64,000 bases of DNA from Micromonospora sp. RP3T (lineage in GTDB: Bacteria > Actinomycetota > Actinomycetes > Mycobacteriales > Micromonosporaceae). The translations under genes were made by a program, and so were the position numbers. The stretch is taken from positions 1 through 64,000 of the forward strand of contig NZ_PYPS01000024.1 in the NCBI RefSeq assembly GCF_003027925.1. Direction: 5' to 3'. Positions 60,404 through 64,000 of this stretch are shown here, piece by piece. The notes below the pieces were generated by a model. The model was not told where the DNA came from. It saw only the letters and a list, made by a program, of their open reading frames with translations, and ran no database searches. Each line of letters starts with the position of its first letter. Within the stretch, counting starts at the first letter, position 1.

Positions 60404-62002
60404 TCAGTCCAGTTCGCCGGGGTCGATCCGTGCCTTCACCTCCGCGTGTTCGGCGAGCAGGTAGAGCAGGTTCGAGCCGTCGATCAGCTCCAGCGGCTTC
60501 CCGGAGGCGAACTCGTACGAGGCCGGGCCGTAGCCACTGGTGGTCACGAGGATGCCCTTGGACGCGCCCTCGTTCTGCAGGGTGCCGAACAGGTCGCGGA
60601 CAGCGGAGACATCGACAGTGTTGCGGTACCGTTTGGCCTGGATGACCACCTTGCCGCCGAAGATGGGTCGGGGGTCGAAGGCGACGCAGTCGACGCCGCC
60701 GTCTCGCGACGGGCGCGTCTGCTTGGTATCCAGGCCCATCCTGGCGAAGAGGTTCTGGATGAGGCTCTCGAACTCCGTCGGGCTCAGCTTGAGCAGGTTC
60801 GGCCGCTGGTCCAGGTCGGCAAGTACGTCGACCTCGTCGACGAAACGCTTGTCGACCATGTCGAACTCGAGCACCGGTCGCACCGGCGCCAGCTCCGCAG
60901 GACGCTTGGAAACCGAGGCATTGAGGTGTTGCAAGCAGGCCAGCGGCTCGACCAACTTCAGATTCAGCCCGGTGAACACGTCCCGGGTGGTCCGAAGCGT
61001 GACGAGGCACGGCTGGACGGATGCGCCGGTCCGGGGGTCGGTCGTGTCGACGATGCCGTTGAACACCACCGTTTCCACGAGTCCGGAGCGGTCCGCCTCG
61101 AACAGTTCATGAACCGTCCGCAACGTGACCTGGGCGACGAGATTCGCGTACCGTTCCTTGATCTCCTTGGCCGGGCGGGCAGCCGTGGTGATCTCGTCGC
61201 GCGACTTGACGTACCGGTATTCCCGGACCGCAGGGATCACGTCCAGGATCGGCAGGTGGTATTCGACCACCAACTGCCGGGACTCCGGGACATAGGCGAG
61301 CCGGTAGTGCTGAGGGAAGTCGTCCGGGTAGACGGAGTTGCCCAGCACCATGCCGAAGTATTCGACGACGGGCTCGGGCTCGGCGGCGGCGAGGGCCGCC
61401 GCGAAGCGCTCGATCTCCGCGTTGTGCGCATTGACTTCCGCGTCGACCTTCGCGCAGTGCTGCTGGTATTTCTGGTGGGCGGCCGACAGCCGGCGCTGCC
61501 GATCCGCCTCGGCCGCCGCGTGTTGCGCCTGAGCCTGCGCGAACGACTGCTGTGCCGCCGCCATCTGCTGCTGGTGGCGGGCTTGGCCGCCGAACATCTT
61601 GCTGATGCCGCTGGGGGCGGGGGGAGCGAAGCGCCGCCAGTCCGGAGGTGGCAGCGGGGTGCCGAGGGGCCCGGGGTCGAAAGGTGGGTGCTTCGCGGAC
61701 CGCCGCAGGCGGCGAAGGTCGATGTGGTCGTCGACCTCGAGCGTTGCCGAGAGGAGTTTGTCCAACTCGTCGAGGTGCGACTGGAGGTCTGCGTTGTCGG
61801 CGACCACCTCGGCCGTACGCGCCTCCGCGTACAGCCGTTTCCTCTCGCGTTCGTTCGCCGCGCTGGCGCGCTGCGCGGCCTTCATCGCGCGGTCTGCCTC
61901 GCGACGCATCTGCTGATGGTGTCGGTAGGCGGCGGCCTGAGCCTGCTTCTGGGCGCGCACCTGCCGCGCATGCGCCCGTTGCATCTCCTTGAGGATGCCC
62001 AC
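60404..62002 (-). CDS. Coiled-coil protein with an Mrr-like restriction nuclease domain
   Basis: 532 residues. Residues 1-70 and about 130-200 are long charged/Gln-rich coiled coils (RQVRAQKQAQAAAYRHHQQM, RHQQQMAAAQQSFAQAQ). A middle beta domain of about 200 residues (EPVVEYFGMVLGNSVYP) has no known family. The C-terminal 130 residues are an Mrr catalytic domain: LSPTEFESLIQNLFARMG, Asp in DGGVDCVA, Gln-Ala-Lys in VVIQAKRY, and GILVTTSGYG. Mrr enzymes cut modified DNA. It leads the three-gene operon with darT and darG, so the nuclease and the DarTG pair may be one defence unit (inference). Confidence 0.82.
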   Translation of the reverse strand: MGILKEMQRAHARQVRAQKQAQAAAYRHHQQMRREADRAMKAAQRASAANERERKRLYAEARTAEVVADNADLQSHLDELDKLLSATLEVDDHIDLRRLRRSAKHPPFDPGPLGTPLPPPDWRRFAPPAPSGISKMFGGQARHQQQMAAAQQSFAQAQAQHAAAEADRQRRLSAAHQKYQQHCAKVDAEVNAHNAEIERFAAALAAAEPEPVVEYFGMVLGNSVYPDDFPQHYRLAYVPESRQLVVEYHLPILDVIPAVREYRYVKSRDEITTAARPAKEIKERYANLVAQVTLRTVHELFEADRSGLVETVVFNGIVDTTDPRTGASVQPCLVTLRTTRDVFTGLNLKLVEPLACLQHLNASVSKRPAELAPVRPVLEFDMVDKRFVDEVDVLADLDQRPNLLKLSPTEFESLIQNLFARMGLDTKQTRPSRDGGVDCVAFDPRPIFGGKVVIQAKRYRNTVDVSAVRDLFGTLQNEGASKGILVTTSGYGPASYEFASGKPLELIDGSNLLYLLAEHAEVKARIDPGELD

Positions 62003-62453
62003 AGTCGTTCCTAGGTGTCAGGAGGGTTGCGGAATCGACACCATAGCCAGCGACCACGATGCGTGGACCGTGTCGAGTGAGTAGCGGCTCGTTGCTCAAG
62101 CGCAATTAGTCGCTATCCTCCCGAATGAGCCAGAGTTTCATGTCAGATCTCAGACAGATGCCCTTAGTCCAGACCTATCGCTCGACGGAGGTCGATTGTG
62201 GACCGTTGGCGCACCCGCCCGCCGGAACGGACCGCGATCGTGCCAGCTCGGTCAGTGAATTCCTGACGACCGGGGACTCCCGCCCACGGGACTGCGGCCG
62301 GTAGGGTCCGAAGACCGCCATGGGGAGGTCGGTCGTGATGTACGTGTTGTCGCGGCACATGTCGCAGACGAGTCGAAATCTGCGGAGGCTTCCAGCCCTG
62401 CCGGACTGACCACTCGGATCTTCGAACCTGCCCGACCAACACAAAGGGTGCGC
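62003..62453. promoter_or_regulatory. Divergent intergenic region of the defence cluster
   Basis: About 450 bases between the divergent Mrr-like and helicase genes. No complete gene was seen. TGTCAGATCTCAGACA (62141-62156) is an imperfect dyad that could be an operator. The helicase gene has AAAGGG about 7 bases before its ATG. Both promoters must lie here. Confidence 0.4.
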
Positions 62454-64000
62454 ATGCTCTCCCGCTCGACGTCCACTGTCGAACTCCCGTCGGTGATCCT
62501 CGACCGAGCCACCTCGCTGGTCGACTACCTGATGGCCGTGCGGGCGCAGATGGAGAAGCCCGCCCGGACGGTGCCGCCCGCCGACGCCTTCTGGCAGCAC
62601 GACCTGCCCGCCCATCCGGACTGCCAGGTCGGTGTCTCGCCGGACGGCAGCAGTTGGTTGCGGGTGGGTCTGCCGGCCGCCCCGAAGCCCCTGCGCCCAC
62701 CGGCGGAGTTCGTCCCGCATCTGGCCGGCCCGGTCTCGTACGACAGTGAACCGCGTCTGGCGGCGGACGACGAGACGGTCGAGCGACTCACCGACCGCTT
62801 CGCGCAGTGGCGGGAACGCGACTGGCGTCCCTGGGCGGAACAGGCGCGGCGCACCGAGGCGGTCCGTGGGCTGCACCGCGGCCTGTTCGACCTCAAGCAC
62901 CGCCTCGACATGAACGCCGCCACCCAGGAGCTGGTCTGGGGTCACGGTCTCCTGCGTGCGGAGATCGACGCCCACCGGGTGCACTACCCGCTGGCGGCGA
63001 CGCCGGTCGCCATCGAGTTCGACGCCGACCGGTCGATGATCCGGGTGGTGCCGCAGGGACCCGCCCGCCTCCAGACCGACCCGCTGGCCGGCCTCGACGA
63101 GCGCTATCTCGGCCAGCTCCTAGAGCTCGCCGGCTCCGGCGGGCAGCTCGACCTCGACGTCTGGGACGACCTGAACCGGGTGGAGTTCCTGGATCGGGCG
63201 CTGCGCCGACTCGGCCTCGACCCCACCGTCCGGGCCGTCGGCGAGCCCGCCCCGGCCGGCCCGTACGCCCACGACACCGGCGTGCTCTTCGTCCGCCCCC
63301 GGCAGCGGATGCTCCGGCGGTTCCTCGAGGAGCTGCGGGCGCGTCTGCTCGCCGGGGACACCGCGACCATCGGCGCGCTGGCGGCCATCCTCGCCCACGA
63401 GCCGAGCCGCCTGGAGATGCCGCACGACCAGCCGGAGCGGTGGACGCCGCTCGGCGAACGGCTGCTCATGCCGCTGCCCACCAACGAGGCGCAGGAGTCC
63501 ATCGCCCGCCGTCTCGCGCAGCACCGCAACGTGGCCGTGCAGGGGCCGCCCGGCACCGGCAAGACGCATACCATCCGCAACCTGATCTGCCACCTCATGG
63601 CGCACGGCAAGCGGGTGCTGGTGGTGGCGCAGAAGGAGGACCCGCTGCGGGTCCTGCGGGACGGACTGCCGGCGGAGATCCAGTCGCTCTGCCTGGCCGT
63701 CCTCGGCCGGTCCACCGACCAGCTCGTCCAGCTTCAACTGGCCGCCCGGGAACTCTCCGACCGCGGCGCGACGCTCGACAAGCGCGCCGAGCAGCAGCGG
63801 GTGGACCGGCTGCGCCGGCAGCTCGAGGAGACCGAACGCGATCTGGGGCAGGCGCTCGGCGCGCTGCGGACGCTGGCCGAGAACGAGTCGGCGCACCACG
63901 AGATCGACGGTGTCCGCCTGTCGCCCAGCGACGTGGGCGCCTGGCTGCGGGAACGCGCCGACCGGTACGGCGACATCCCCGACGACATCCCTCCGCACCT
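62454..64000 (+). CDS. SF1 (DNA2/UPF1-type) helicase, 3' end outside the window
   Basis: 515 codons are visible from the ATG at 62454, and the frame is open to the window end. The N-terminal about 350 residues are unique (LDRATSLVDYLMAVRAQMEK, LHRGLFDLKHRLDMNAATQELVWGHGLLRAE). RLLMPLPTNEAQESIARRL is the Q-like motif, and VAVQGPPGTGKTHTIRNLICHL is motif I of an SF1 helicase, followed by GKRVLVVAQKEDPLRVL. A coiled region (KRAEQQRVDRLRRQLEETERDLG) then begins, a common insertion in this group. The rest of the motor is beyond the edge. Position next to the nuclease-DarTG operon suggests a defence role, but this is inference. Confidence 0.8.
   Translation, partial: MLSRSTSTVELPSVILDRATSLVDYLMAVRAQMEKPARTVPPADAFWQHDLPAHPDCQVGVSPDGSSWLRVGLPAAPKPLRPPAEFVPHLAGPVSYDSEPRLAADDETVERLTDRFAQWRERDWRPWAEQARRTEAVRGLHRGLFDLKHRLDMNAATQELVWGHGLLRAEIDAHRVHYPLAATPVAIEFDADRSMIRVVPQGPARLQTDPLAGLDERYLGQLLELAGSGGQLDLDVWDDLNRVEFLDRALRRLGLDPTVRAVGEPAPAGPYAHDTGVLFVRPRQRMLRRFLEELRARLLAGDTATIGALAAILAHEPSRLEMPHDQPERWTPLGERLLMPLPTNEAQESIARRLAQHRNVAVQGPPGTGKTHTIRNLICHLMAHGKRVLVVAQKEDPLRVLRDGLPAEIQSLCLAVLGRSTDQLVQLQLAARELSDRGATLDKRAEQQRVDRLRRQLEETERDLGQALGALRTLAENESAHHEIDGVRLSPSDVGAWLRERADRYGDIPDDIPPH

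Overview
This window is high-GC (roughly 73% by eye) actinomycete chromosome with very strong G/C preference at third codon positions. I infer Micromonospora or a close relative in Micromonosporaceae. The reasons are a 10-methyl fatty acid gene pair, many leaderless-looking genes, plant-polymer-degrading secreted enzymes, and three copies of a 58-bp GC-rich dispersed element with GTG...CAC ends and GTTAAC/GCTTAAC cores of a kind I associate with that genus. No rRNA, tRNA or CRISPR array was seen.

Bases 1-12.9 kb are a surface and secreted carbohydrate region. After a damaged left edge (ATP-grasp fragment meeting a Pro-rich gene on the other strand) come a lytic polysaccharide monooxygenase and a secreted GH99-like protein. 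A tightly coupled four-gene operon (3635-11266) follows: a GT2/GtrA/HPr-kinase-like fusion, a GT39-like polytopic glycosyltransferase, a secreted phospholipase C-like phosphoesterase and a membrane-tethered GH99-like protein. A DNRLRE/beta-helix secreted protein closes the region. The operon looks like an uncharacterised lipid-linked sugar and surface-glycan module.

Bases 12.9-30.4 kb carry general metabolism and regulation: two aldo/keto reductases, a hemerythrin, a NarL-type two-component pair with a membrane protein, a MoxR ATPase/VWA pair, a GlxA-like regulator with a divergent MFS transporter, a ricin-type lectin, DUF427, the tmsA-tmsB pair for 10-methyl fatty acids, and an ArsR-SRPBCC pair with an evident operator.

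Bases 30.4-33.5 kb hold two inverted copies of the 58-bp element around two tiny genes. A Cas4/RecB-like Fe-S nuclease follows with an unrecognised 486-residue partner; this is my first candidate for an undescribed system.

Bases 33.6-56.6 kb hold a GH26 mannanase, a catalytically dead trypsin-like protein fused to a duplicated tachylectin-like propeller, a GGDEF-EAL protein, a MerR regulator, a gluconate kinase/permease operon, a phosphotransferase gene with an in-frame 60-bp palindrome insertion, an AraC/GyrI regulator, a decayed HigB/HigA pair, an orphan YidD, a frameshifted DUF2071 gene, an MMPL transporter and a second two-component pair.

Bases 56.6-64 kb form an accessory, defence-like region. 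Gene fragments mark its edge. Then come a small unknown gene, a frameshifted SMI1/KNR4-like gene, DarT-DarG in one operon with an Mrr-like nuclease, and a divergent SF1 helicase that runs off the window.
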